Source: Candidatus Gastranaerophilales bacterium (GTDB taxonomy: Bacteria; Cyanobacteriota; Vampirovibrionia; Gastranaerophilales; Gastranaerophilaceae). From it: 64,000 nt of DNA. Both the position numbers and the translations under genes were made by a program. Position 1 is the stretch's first letter. Every line of letters begins with the position of its first letter. Positions 16,016 to 25,801 of the stretch are shown piece by piece. The stretch spans positions 19,691 to 83,690 of the forward strand of contig CALUZA010000046.1 of NCBI GenBank assembly GCA_944325185.1. Direction: 5' to 3'. The notes under the pieces were generated by a model. The model was not told where the DNA came from. It did not search any database and saw only the letters and a list, made by a program, of their open reading frames with translations.

Positions 16016-17311
16016 ATGAAAAAAATAATTCTTCTTTTAATATTATTTATATTAAACAGTTCTTGTCTTGCACTTGTCGAAAATAAAAAAATCAATTTAA
16101 GACAGGCAATAGACATTACTTTGAATGCTAACCCCAGAGTAAAAATTGAGAAATTAAATGTTGAAATTTCAAAAAATGATATAGATGTTGCAAATAGATT
16201 GCAAAATCCTTCTTTGCATACTTTTCAAAATATTGGTACAGCAGGAGAAGGTAATCCGCAACAGATTGGTGCTGATTATGTAATTGAAATTTTAAAGAGG
16301 GGAAAAAGAAAAGATTATTCTAAATCTGAAGCTCAAGCAGCGTATAATAATCAAAAATTTAGCGAGCAAATCCTTATTTTGAATGTTAAAAAAGCATATA
16401 TTGATTTATTGCTTAAAAAATCAAATTTAAAAATATTAACCGAACAAGAGGTTTTGGCAAAAGAGCTTTTGGATTCTGCTATGAAAGATTTAAATAGTGG
16501 TAAAGTCCAAAAAACAGAGGTAATACAGGCAAAAATTGCTCTTAATAGAGCAATTATGTATACAAATATAGCAAAATCAGAAGTAATATTTGCCCAAAAT
16601 CGTCTTAATTCAACAATGAATACAAGTGAAATAAATTATGATACAGAAGAAGATTATTTAAATGATAATTATGAGGCTTTAAATACAATTAGCCCTTTGG
16701 ATAATGGTTTTGATTTTGAAAAAATAAAGAATTATGCTCTATCAAACAGATATGATCTTTTAAAGGCTTCGCAACAAGTTGAAAGTGCAAAATTAAATTT
16801 AAAAGTTGTTAAAAGCCAACTTATTCCAGATATCGAATTTACTGGTGGTTATGCTTATCAAACACAAGGAGTTTCTGCTACGGGAACATATCTTTCAGGT
16901 GCTTATGCCGGTGCAAGTTTGGTTAATATTCCGCTTTTTTACAGGTATAAACCTGAAATAAAAAATGCTGAATTGGAAATTGAAAAAGCACAATTAAGAT
17001 ACGAAGATATAAAAGTAGATGTAATAAGAGATTTGACTGACGCTTGGGAAAAATTTGTAATAGCAAGAAATAATTTGAATTTTTATAATAAAGAATTGCT
17101 GTCAAATTCAAGAGAATTGGCAAAAGAATCAAAAGAGAGCTTAGATGAAAAGGAAATTGACTTAACTTCGTTTTTGGTTTCAAAGAAATTGTATTTAGAG
17201 TTAATGCTAGGATATGAAGCAGCATTAGCAGAATATTATAATTGTTATGCCGAGTTATTAAAAGAGATGAATGCAGACAGCATTAACGTTGTTAAATATG
17301 AAAAAGTTTAA
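16016..17311 (+). CDS. TolC family outer-membrane channel, CzcC-like
   Basis: The 431-residue protein has a signal peptide (MKKIILLLILFILNSSCLA) and two efflux repeats: NLRQAIDITLNANPRVKIEK, then later SNRYDLLKASQQVESAKLNLKV. The pattern is closer to channels of heavy-metal RND pumps (CzcC/CusC group) than to the other TolC-like protein in the window. No RND pump or adaptor gene is next to it, so it may serve a pump encoded elsewhere. It ends four bases before a convergent lipoprotein gene. Confidence 0.88.
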   Translation: MKKIILLLILFILNSSCLALVENKKINLRQAIDITLNANPRVKIEKLNVEISKNDIDVANRLQNPSLHTFQNIGTAGEGNPQQIGADYVIEILKRGKRKDYSKSEAQAAYNNQKFSEQILILNVKKAYIDLLLKKSNLKILTEQEVLAKELLDSAMKDLNSGKVQKTEVIQAKIALNRAIMYTNIAKSEVIFAQNRLNSTMNTSEINYDTEEDYLNDNYEALNTISPLDNGFDFEKIKNYALSNRYDLLKASQQVESAKLNLKVVKSQLIPDIEFTGGYAYQTQGVSATGTYLSGAYAGASLVNIPLFYRYKPEIKNAELEIEKAQLRYEDIKVDVIRDLTDAWEKFVIARNNLNFYNKELLSNSRELAKESKESLDEKEIDLTSFLVSKKLYLELMLGYEAALAEYYNCYAELLKEMNADSINVVKYEKV

Positions 17312-17314
17312 ATT

Positions 17315-17971
17315 TTACAGTTGAAATTGATAACTTAAATCTTGATATTTAACATATATAGGATATTTGTCTAAATCTTCAAAGAAGAAATAAAAATATT
17401 GGCTTCTTCTTGGGCTGATTGTTGCCGAATATTTAATTGAATGTTTTAAAATTTGATTTCCGATTGTTTCAAGTTTTGAAAAAGCAGATTGATTAGATTG
17501 TTCTGAGGAATTTTGTACCATTGATTGGTTAAATTCATTATAGTTTGCCGTCATTCCTGTCATGTTTGTTAAAGTCGCACCCATAGAGCTCATTGCAGCC
17601 ATAGAAGATGCTTCTTGATTTTGCCATATATCCAGATAATTATTTGATGTTATGAATTGAAGGTTTTTATCAGGGTTTGACATTGATAAATCTTCAACTT
17701 TAAATATATATGGTGTTTCATAAGATAAATTTTCAACTTGTACAAATAAGGCTAAAATTTCAGGAACAGGAGTTTTTGAAATTCCCATTTTAACGTTTAC
17801 ATTTTGATTGGATTTTTTGTATACATTAAAAATTAAGTCCTCATTTGTTTTAACTGTTTGAGTGTTATTTGAATTGTAATCTTCTCCAACATAAGTTAAA
17901 GTTGCACAACCGCTTAAAATAAACATTGTGCAAGCTAAAAACAATAGTTTTATTTTTTTAATCTTTTTCAT
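17315..17971 (-). CDS. Predicted lipoprotein of unknown function
   Basis: The 218-residue protein begins KKIKKIKLLFLACTMFILSGC, a lipoprotein signal with lipobox LSGC. The mature part is Ser/Asn-rich with a low-complexity Met/Ala/Ser stretch around residues 125-145 (SSMAAMSSMGATL). The rest (VENLSYETPYIFKVEDLSM) suggests a beta-rich fold. Not recognised. It would be anchored in a membrane facing the periplasm. CATAAT lies 5 nt before the ATG with no clear ribosome site. Confidence 0.75.
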   Translation of the reverse strand: MKKIKKIKLLFLACTMFILSGCATLTYVGEDYNSNNTQTVKTNEDLIFNVYKKSNQNVNVKMGISKTPVPEILALFVQVENLSYETPYIFKVEDLSMSNPDKNLQFITSNNYLDIWQNQEASSMAAMSSMGATLTNMTGMTANYNEFNQSMVQNSSEQSNQSAFSKLETIGNQILKHSIKYSATISPRRSQYFYFFFEDLDKYPIYVKYQDLSYQFQL

Positions 17972-18020
17972 TTGCTATTATGATACAGTATTTTCTTTAA
18001 TTAATCAAATAAAAAGGCTT

Positions 18021-18164
18021 TTATTTTAAATTTTTTATAATTTTTACTATTCTAAATTCGTAGCCTTCAGGTTTATTTAAATATGCTGTATATATTGATG
18101 AAATTATTAACATAAGAAATGATATTGAAAAACAAACTGCAATAATTTTTTCTTTTTTAGTCAT
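18021..18164 (-). CDS. 47-residue single-span membrane protein, partner of prepilin
   Basis: The protein starts MTKKEKIIAVCFSISF, has one membrane helix (residues 8-28) and a short tail with NKPEGYEF. The ATG at 18164 is chosen over upstream codons because GGAG lies 6 nt before it and because a second gene of exactly 47 codons with the same start and NKPEGY motif follows the other prepilin at 51185-51328. The stop of the prepilin gene is one base before this ATG. Function unknown; conserved linkage suggests a pilin-like complex partner. Confidence 0.8.
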   Translation of the reverse strand: MTKKEKIIAVCFSISFLMLIISSIYTAYLNKPEGYEFRIVKIIKNLK

Positions 18165-18165
18165 T

Positions 18166-18954
18166 TTATTCTCCTTTTTGAATTGATTTTTTGAGCCATT
18201 CATCTGCTCTTGCACCGGTTAAAATTTTACCTTCTGCTCTAATACCGTAGCCAAAAGGATCTTCCCCTTTATTAATACCGTCTACATCCATACAGAAAAT
18301 TTTATATATTCTATCAAAACCATTGTCATTAGAGTGGTATATAGGTCCATTTGGGGATGAAAAAAATCTTACAGTGCTGTTACATGCTTCTTCACCAAAT
18401 ATATAAATACAATTTTCTCTAGCACCGGCATCAGTTTCAATAGCCCAAAGCACTCCAAAAGGGTTCGCGGGATCAACTTGATAATATATAATATCGTCGT
18501 TCAAAATTATTTCGGCACCAATTTCATTAGAACATTCGGCGCAATATTTATCAAGATCTTCTTTAAATTTTTCTAAAGTTGATCCGTATTCTGTTCCTAA
18601 TTGTAAGGCGCCCCTGTATGAACATGTACTTGTTGTTTCTGAACAATTTAAGTTTTTTACATTTGTAAAATCAGCAAATGTTTGACAAAAATATGTATTA
18701 TCCCCGTCATGAGTGCCGTCAATTAAAGTCCCGTCAGGTTTCATTCCTAAATCACCATTTGCATAATATTGATCAGAATTTACAAGCTCTCTTATAACAG
18801 TCCCTAAAGTATTATTTCCTTTTTTAAATTTCATTACATTCTCATCAGGAGCGCTATGTATTGCAACAGGCAGTAATATCGCACTTAAAACTCCTATTAT
18901 AACCAGAACAATCATTATTTCTGCTAAAGTAAATGCTTTTTTAAAATACTCCAA
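18166..18954 (-). CDS. Type IV prepilin-like protein, module 1
   Basis: The protein has a prepilin N-terminus, KKA|FTLAEIMIVLVIIGVLSAILLP: positive leader, Glu at +5 and a hydrophobic helix. The residue before the cut is Ala where most prepilins have Gly. The TTG at 18954 is proposed as the start (262 residues, MEYFKKAFTLAE) because AGGAG lies 7 nt upstream; longer versions from upstream ATGs lack such a site. The globular part is Cys-rich and ends DPFGYGIRAEGK...ARADEWLKKS, shared with the paralogue at 51345-52127. It is likely exported and assembled by a type II/IV system encoded elsewhere. Confidence 0.85.
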   Translation of the reverse strand: MEYFKKAFTLAEIMIVLVIIGVLSAILLPVAIHSAPDENVMKFKKGNNTLGTVIRELVNSDQYYANGDLGMKPDGTLIDGTHDGDNTYFCQTFADFTNVKNLNCSETTSTCSYRGALQLGTEYGSTLEKFKEDLDKYCAECSNEIGAEIILNDDIIYYQVDPANPFGVLWAIETDAGARENCIYIFGEEACNSTVRFFSSPNGPIYHSNDNGFDRIYKIFCMDVDGINKGEDPFGYGIRAEGKILTGARADEWLKKSIQKGE

Positions 18955-18980
18955 AATATTACTCCTGTGCGCTACAGACA

Positions 18981-19002
18981 TGGTTCTATATATAGATAAC
19001 CA
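18981..19002. promoter_or_regulatory. Candidate operator between prepilin and XRE gene
   Basis: TGGTT (18981-18985) and AACCA (18998-19002) enclose an AT-rich near-palindrome, TATATA, in the 77-base divergent intergenic region. It may bind the adjacent XRE protein. Confidence 0.3.
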
Positions 19003-19018
19003 TAACATAATTAAATCA

Positions 19019-19024
19019 TACAAT
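19019..19024 (+). promoter_or_regulatory. -10 box of leaderless XRE gene
   Basis: TACAAT ends exactly 7 nt before the ATG at 19032, so transcription would start at or next to the start codon. No Shine-Dalgarno sequence is present. Confidence 0.45.
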
Positions 19025-19031
19025 TCTATAT

Positions 19032-19307
19032 ATGCAACATGTAAATTCTAAAAAAGCGAAAAATGTGATTAGGATACTTGCAAGGCTAATAAGAGAGGAG
19101 CGTTTAAAACAAAATAAATCTCAAAGGCTTTTGGCGGATGAATTTGATATACCAAAATCTATGTTAAGCAGACTTGAAAATGGAATAAATGAGCCTAAAT
19201 TGATTTCATTGTTGTCTGTGTGTGAAGCTTTAAATATAAAATTGTCTGATTTAATAAAAAAACTTGAATTGGAGTTAAGCGAAAAGTTTTCATTGATAGA
19301 AAAGTAA
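19032..19307 (+). CDS. XRE family regulator divergent from prepilin, module 1
   Basis: The 91-residue protein has one XRE domain (residues 15-80; REERLKQNKSQRLLADEFDIPKSMLSRLENGINEP) and a short helical tail. It is transcribed away from the prepilin gene with 77 bases between them, an arrangement repeated at 52243 and 63373. By position it probably controls the prepilin operon. The TACAAT box 7 nt before the ATG suggests a leaderless message. Confidence 0.88.
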   Translation: MQHVNSKKAKNVIRILARLIREERLKQNKSQRLLADEFDIPKSMLSRLENGINEPKLISLLSVCEALNIKLSDLIKKLELELSEKFSLIEK

Positions 19308-19340
19308 AAAGCCGATAGATAATAAATCTATCGGCTTTTT
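19306..19340. terminator. Bidirectional terminator between XRE gene and pnp
   Basis: AAAAAGCCGATAGAT pairs with ATCTATCGGCTTTTT around AATAA. It serves two convergent genes. Confidence 0.9.
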
Positions 19341-19355
19341 TATATTGTTTTATTT

Positions 19356-21494
19356 TTAGAATTGAGCTTTTTCTTCTTCCGTTAAACCTTTGATTGTAAG
19401 GTTTACTCTGCCTTTGTCGTCGATTTTTTGAACTTTAACAACAACTTCTTGACCTATTGTAAGATGCGGTTCAATTGTTTCAATTCTTTCGTTACAAATT
19501 TGAGAAATGTGAACCATGCCGTCTTTTCCGGGTGCTAATTCAACAAAAGCACCGATTGGAATTATTCTTACAACTTTGCCTTTGCAAACCATTCCGACTT
19601 CAGGTTTAAAAGTCAAATCTCTAATCATTTTAGCTGCTAATTCAGCACCTTCTTTGTCATTTGATGTGATTGTAACTTTTCCGTCGTCTTGAATATCGAT
19701 TTCGGCACCTGTAGCATCAATTATGCTTCTTATCATTTTTCCGCCTGGTCCGATTACTGTTCCGATATCTTCTTGATTAATTGTCATTGACATTAATCTT
19801 GGTGCATTAGGAGAAAGCTCTTTTCTTGGAGCACTTATAACTTCTCTCATACAATTCATAATGTGAAGTCTGCCTTCTTTGGCTTGTGCAAGCGCTCTTC
19901 TTAATGTCGGATTTGAAATTCCTTTAATTTTCATATCCATTTGAAGCGCTGTTATGCCTTCTTCATTACCTGTAACTTTGAAGTCCATATCACCAAGAAA
20001 GTCTTCTATGCCTTGAATATCAGTTAAAACGATATCAGTATCTTCTTCATGGATTAAGCCCATTGCAACCCCGCCTATCATACATTTAACAGGGACGCCT
20101 GCATCCATTAGTGCCATAGAACTTGCACAAGTTGAACCCATAGAAGTTGAACCGTTTGATTCCAATACATCTGATGTTACACGTATTGTATATGGAAATT
20201 CTTCTTTTGAAGGAAGTGCCGGAACATTTGCTCTTTCTGCCAAATTTCCGTGTCCTACTTCACGACGTCCTGGACCCCTTAGAGGCTTAACTTCACCAAC
20301 TGAAAATCCGGGGAATATGTATTTGTGCATATAGTCTTTTGTTCTGACAGGATCAACTCCGTCAAGTTCTTGAGCCATTCCCGGACCTGCAAGTGTTGCA
20401 ACGGAGAGGATTTGTGTTTGACCTCTTGTAAATACTGCAGAACCATGAACCATTGGTAGAACTCCAACTTCACACCAAATCGGGCGAACTTCGGTTGTTG
20501 TTCTGCCGTCTGCACGAACTCCTTCGTTTTTAATCATTGCACGCATTATTTTCTTTTCGAGTGCTTTAAATTCTTCTGCAACAAAATCAATTCCTGTTTC
20601 TTCAATCATTTTAGCAATCGGATGTTCTTCACCAAGTGCTTCAATTTTTTCTTTAACAATTTCTTTGATTTTATCAAGTTTTTCGCTTCTTTCATCTCTG
20701 TCTGTAGTGTGATAAGCGTCAACCACAGCGTCATAAGCAGTGTCTTTTATGATTTGTGCTAATTCTGATGTGTCATAAGGATTAACAAATTCTTGTCTTT
20801 CTACTCCACATTCTTTTGCAAAAGCAATTTGTGCTTCGCATTGTTTTCTTATTTCGACTTGAGCAAATTCAACAGCTGCCATAATGTCGTCTTCTGTTAC
20901 GAAATTGCAACCTGCTTCAACCATAATAACAGAGTCATGTGTACCTGCTATTACTATGTTCATATCTGATTTTTCATCTTGACTGTGAGTCGGGTTTGCT
21001 ATCATTTGTCCGTCAATTCTTCCGACTCTGACTGCTCCTACAGGACCTTCAAAAGGCGCACCGGAAAGCATTAATGCAGTTGAAGCACCGATTATTGAAA
21101 GTATGTCAGGTTGTTCTTCTTGATCATACGCAAATAGTTGCGAAACAATTTGCACGTCATTTCTATATCCTTTTGGCCATAAAGGTCTTATGGGTCTATC
21201 TATTAGTCTTGAAATTAATATTGCTTTTTCTGAGCTTCTGCCTTCTGTTCTTGTGTATCCTCCGGGGATTTTTCCGATTGCGGACATTCTTTCTTCATAG
21301 TCAATTAATAATGGGAAGAAATCTATTCCGACACGAGGTTCTTTGCTGACTGTTGCATGAACAAAAAGCATTGTATCGCCACATCTTACTGTAACTGATG
21401 AAGTTGCTTGTTTGGCGTATTTTCCTGTTTCAACTTCTACGGTTTTCCCACCAACCGTAATAACCATTTTTTTGCTTTCAGGTTTGTTTGTCAT
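19356..21494 (-). CDS. pnp: Polyribonucleotide nucleotidyltransferase (PNPase)
   Basis: The 712-residue enzyme degrades RNA 3' to 5' with phosphate and is part of the RNA-decay machinery. Two RNase PH domains are visible (start to about 225, with FFPLLIDYEERMSAIGKIPGGYTRTEGR, and about 325-545 with FPYTIRVTSDVLESNGSTSM). They are followed by a KH domain (IGPGGKMIRSIIDATG) and an S1 domain (VCKGKVVRIIPIGAFVELAPGKDGMVHIS). Full length and intact. It is monocistronic, ending at the shared terminator. Confidence 0.98.
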   Translation of the reverse strand: MTNKPESKKMVITVGGKTVEVETGKYAKQATSSVTVRCGDTMLFVHATVSKEPRVGIDFFPLLIDYEERMSAIGKIPGGYTRTEGRSSEKAILISRLIDRPIRPLWPKGYRNDVQIVSQLFAYDQEEQPDILSIIGASTALMLSGAPFEGPVGAVRVGRIDGQMIANPTHSQDEKSDMNIVIAGTHDSVIMVEAGCNFVTEDDIMAAVEFAQVEIRKQCEAQIAFAKECGVERQEFVNPYDTSELAQIIKDTAYDAVVDAYHTTDRDERSEKLDKIKEIVKEKIEALGEEHPIAKMIEETGIDFVAEEFKALEKKIMRAMIKNEGVRADGRTTTEVRPIWCEVGVLPMVHGSAVFTRGQTQILSVATLAGPGMAQELDGVDPVRTKDYMHKYIFPGFSVGEVKPLRGPGRREVGHGNLAERANVPALPSKEEFPYTIRVTSDVLESNGSTSMGSTCASSMALMDAGVPVKCMIGGVAMGLIHEEDTDIVLTDIQGIEDFLGDMDFKVTGNEEGITALQMDMKIKGISNPTLRRALAQAKEGRLHIMNCMREVISAPRKELSPNAPRLMSMTINQEDIGTVIGPGGKMIRSIIDATGAEIDIQDDGKVTITSNDKEGAELAAKMIRDLTFKPEVGMVCKGKVVRIIPIGAFVELAPGKDGMVHISQICNERIETIEPHLTIGQEVVVKVQKIDDKGRVNLTIKGLTEEEKAQF

Positions 21495-21675
21495 TTTCTT
21501 CTTCTTTCTTCTTTACATAACTATACGAAAATTTTATAATAAATGCCGTTTAAAAGCAATCTTGGACTTTTTAAATTTGAAAAATTAATTTTTTATTAAC
21601 ATAATTCATGATTTTAAATTTTGCCGTTATTATAGAGAAGTGAACTTGTAAAAAATTAGAAAAATGGAGGATATT

Positions 21676-21960
21676 ATGATTAAACCTTTAGCAGACAGAA
21701 TTGTTATTAAAGTTATTGATGATGTTCAACAAACATCAGGCGGAATTTTTATTCCTGATAGCGCAAAAGAAAAACCTCAAAAAGGCGAAGTTGTAGCTGT
21801 AGGTTCAGGCAAAACTATGGATAACGGTGAAAAAGAACCTATGGAAGTTAAAGTTGGCGATATTGTTTTATTTGCTAAATATTCAGGAACAGATGTTAAG
21901 ATAGACGATGTTGAGTATAAAATTATTAGCGTAAAAGACGCTTTGGCTGTTTTAGCTTAA
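21676..21960 (+). CDS. groS: Co-chaperonin GroES
   Basis: The 94-residue protein has MIKPLADRIVIKV, the mobile loop QQTSGGIFIPDSAKEKPQKG and GDIVLFAKYSGTDV. GroES caps the GroEL ring during folding. The ATG at 21676 is chosen; an upstream ATG (21664) is part of the GGAGG ribosome site. groEL follows after 35 bases. No CIRCE inverted repeat was found upstream, so HrcA control is not supported. Confidence 0.98.
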   Translation: MIKPLADRIVIKVIDDVQQTSGGIFIPDSAKEKPQKGEVVAVGSGKTMDNGEKEPMEVKVGDIVLFAKYSGTDVKIDDVEYKIISVKDALAVLA

Positions 21961-21992
21961 AAAGTATTGTATTAGTTAGAAAAGAGGTATAA

Positions 21993-23693
<1,701 letters not shown>

Positions 23694-23939
23694 AGGATGT
23701 GAGGGCGTGACGGTGAAGCGTTGAGCTTCATCGAACAGCCCGACACTGGACTAAAGCGACGTGGGACTGAAAGTCCCTCAGAAGCAAACTTTTGAAATTC
23801 GAGCTATACTCCGACTGGAGTTAGCGAGAATGAAAAAGCAAAAAGGTGTGTGAGCTCGTGATGTCAGACCGTTGAGGGCTGACAGACAGAGCGAAACCGT
23901 ACCAAAGCGACGTGGGACTGAAAGTCCCTCAGAAGCAAA
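23694..23939 (+). other. Two tandem hairpin-rich repeat units after groEL
   Basis: Unit 1 (about 23694-23785) has GGGC/GCCC (23703-23706 with 23738-23741) enclosing TGAAGC-GTTGA-GCTTCA (23714-23730), then GCGACGTG and GGGACT/AGTCCC (23763-23777). Unit 2 (about 23844-23938) has GCTC/GAGC (23854-23857 with 23889-23892) enclosing TGTCAG...CC-GTTGA-GG...CTGACA (23862-23884), then the same GCGACGTG hairpin and CTCAGAAGC. Stem bases differ in matched pairs while the GTTGA loop and joints are kept. No ORF is evident, and no known RNA family was recognised. Confidence 0.7.
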
Positions 23940-23996
23940 GGAATGATGTAATTTTTTACAGCGCTTGTGCGCTGTTTAAAATTACGAATGACCCAA
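23940..23996 (+). repeat. groEL 3' end and terminator hairpin, copy 2 of a 57-bp direct repeat
   Basis: Exact copy of 23637-23693 at +303. It includes a detached fragment of the groEL end codons and the same long hairpin (23948-23985). Confidence 0.93.
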
Positions 23997-24016
23997 TAGG
24001 ATTTAAATTTATCAAG

Positions 24017-24046
24017 AAATGCCAAGGTATATACCTTGGCATTTTT
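24017..24046 (+). terminator. Terminator downstream of the groEL repeat region
   Basis: AAATGCCAAGGTAT and ATACCTTGGCATTT form a continuous stem followed by T residues. Confidence 0.85.
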
Positions 24047-24117
24047 AAATTATTTAATTATTAATGTTAAATTTAAAATAATTAAATTGATATGATAGTG
24101 ATTTATTTTTTTAATAG

Positions 24118-24123
24118 TATAAT
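24118..24123 (+). promoter_or_regulatory. -10 box of leaderless formyltransferase-like gene
   Basis: A perfect TATAAT ends 7 nt before the ATG at 24131, with only T residues between. There is no Shine-Dalgarno. Confidence 0.5.
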
Positions 24124-24130
24124 TTTTTTT

Positions 24131-25000
24131 ATGGCGAAAGTGGTTTTAGTAGGATACGGAAAAATGCTCTATTCCCTTATTGAAGGGATAAAGGCTTCTA
24201 ATCATGAGATTTTAGGAGTATTTAGGAATGATAGAATAAGGTATTCTAAAATAAAACTTTTTTTTAAAGATATTTTTAATCCTTCGGTTGACTATACGAT
24301 AATCAAATCTAAAAAACTATATGATATTAAAGCAAATAGTGTTAACAGCGATAAATTTTTAAAAGAAATTAAAAAATTAAATCCTGATATTATAATCGTT
24401 GGTTCTTGGGCTGAAAAATTTCAACATAAAATCTTGAAAGAAATACAATGCGTTAATTTTCATCCTGCGCTATTACCGAAAAACAGGGGTCCTAATCCTT
24501 ATTTTTGGTCAATATACTTAAATCAAAATGTTAGCGGTTTAACAATTCATTATATGAATGAATTTTTTGACAGAGGTGATATTTTATTGCAAGAAGCTAT
24601 CACCATTGATAAAAACGAAACAGGAAAAAGCTTAAAAGAAAAAACAACACGATATGCAAAAGTTATGGTCAAAGAATTTTTAGATTTATACGATAAAAAG
24701 CAGCTTCAACCGATTAAGCAAAATGAAGAATTTGCAAGTTATGAGCCTCAATTATCAGATAAAGAAGTTGTCATTGATTTAAACAAATCAAAAGAAGATG
24801 TTGATAGGCATTTAAGAGCTTTATATCCTTGGGCAGCTCCTTATGTTAAAGTTTTAAGAAGATACATTAAAATAGATAAATATGAATTTATAGAATTAAG
24901 TAAAGAAACAAAAGAAAGAAAAAATTATGAAGTTATAGATAATAATTCAAATTATTTTGTTTTAAAAGGGTCTGATTTTTTAATAAAACTCTACAAATGA
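24131..25000 (+). CDS. Formyltransferase family protein (methionyl-tRNA formyltransferase-like)
   Basis: The 289-residue protein has the formyl-transferase core: MAKVVLVGYGKM start, IIVGSWAEKFQHKIL and VNFHPALLPKNRGPNPYFWSI. The last carries the HP and the following loop of the 10-formyltetrahydrofolate enzymes; FDRGDILLQEA completes the site. A C-terminal domain with LRALYPWAAPYVKVL resembles the Fmt C-domain. It could be Fmt itself or a sugar/amine formyltransferase; the usual def neighbour is absent. The ATG at 24131 is preferred to an ATG 13 codons upstream, since the extension contains the TATAAT box. Confidence 0.75.
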   Translation: MAKVVLVGYGKMLYSLIEGIKASNHEILGVFRNDRIRYSKIKLFFKDIFNPSVDYTIIKSKKLYDIKANSVNSDKFLKEIKKLNPDIIIVGSWAEKFQHKILKEIQCVNFHPALLPKNRGPNPYFWSIYLNQNVSGLTIHYMNEFFDRGDILLQEAITIDKNETGKSLKEKTTRYAKVMVKEFLDLYDKKQLQPIKQNEEFASYEPQLSDKEVVIDLNKSKEDVDRHLRALYPWAAPYVKVLRRYIKIDKYEFIELSKETKERKNYEVIDNNSNYFVLKGSDFLIKLYK

Positions 25001-25056
25001 TTATATTTAATTAACTTTTATAATATAATTAACTAATAGAATAAAAGAGAGATTTT

Positions 25057-25797
25057 ATGAGAATAATAGCTGAAAATCTTGTTAAAATATATGGGGACAG
25101 ATCGGTTGTAAATGACGTTTCTTTTGATGTCAATAAAGGTGAAGTTGTAGGGCTTTTAGGTCCTAATGGGGCAGGTAAAACAACAACTTTTTATATGGTT
25201 GTCGGTCTTGTTAGAGCGAATGCCGGAAAAGTTTTTATTGAAGATGATGATAAAAATAGAACCGAAATAACACATCTTCCAATGAATGAAAGAGCTCGTC
25301 TTGGAATTGGCTATCTTCCGCAAGAGACTTCTATTTTTAGAAAATTAAATGTTGAAGATAATTTAAAACTTGTTCTTGAAATGAATGATAAATTAAATGA
25401 AGAACAAAAAAAGGAATTGCTTGAAAGTCTTTTAAGTGAATTTGGTGTGGCGAAATTAAGAACCGCTCCTTCTGTAGCTTTGTCAGGCGGTGAAAGAAGA
25501 AGGGTAGAAATTGCAAGAGCGCTTGCTGCAACGCCTTCTTTTATACTTTTGGATGAACCTTTTACAGGTATTGACCCGATTGCAATAGGTGAAATTAAAG
25601 AAAATATATTTAAACTTGCTAAAGAAAAAAATATCGGCATTTTAATTACTGACCATAACCCGAAAGCAACTCTTTCAATTACGGATAGGGCAAATGTAAT
25701 TTTTGACGGAAAAATTAAAATTTCGGGAAAATCTAAAGATGTTGCAGTTGACCCTGTAGCTAAAGAATTTTATCTGGGAAAAGATTTTGTACTCTAA
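25057..25797 (+). CDS. lptB: LPS export ABC transporter ATP-binding protein
   Basis: The 246-residue ATPase has Walker A GPNGAGKTT, the LptB-type segment IGYLPQETSIFRKLNVEDNL, signature LSGGERRRVEIARALA, Walker B FILLDEPFTGIDP and the switch histidine in LITDHN. LptB drives lipopolysaccharide transport from the inner membrane to the outer membrane. The permease gene follows at once, which supports the role. A GAGAG ribosome site lies before the ATG. Confidence 0.95.
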   Translation: MRIIAENLVKIYGDRSVVNDVSFDVNKGEVVGLLGPNGAGKTTTFYMVVGLVRANAGKVFIEDDDKNRTEITHLPMNERARLGIGYLPQETSIFRKLNVEDNLKLVLEMNDKLNEEQKKELLESLLSEFGVAKLRTAPSVALSGGERRRVEIARALAATPSFILLDEPFTGIDPIAIGEIKENIFKLAKEKNIGILITDHNPKATLSITDRANVIFDGKIKISGKSKDVAVDPVAKEFYLGKDFVL

Positions 25798-25801
25798 AAT
25801 T

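Noticed and set aside
18955..19023. Longer N-terminus for prepilin 1
   Set aside because: Extra residues before the prepilin leader would be unusual, and AGGAG is placed for the TTG at 18954.
20279..20515. Open frames inside pnp, the MacA-like gene and cdsA-rnc in other phases
   Set aside because: They overlap well-supported genes, lack ribosome sites and encode low-complexity Leu/Phe/Ser-rich translations.
21541..21663. CIRCE element (HrcA site) upstream of groES
   Set aside because: The TTAGCACTC/GAGTGCTAA inverted repeat is not present in the region.
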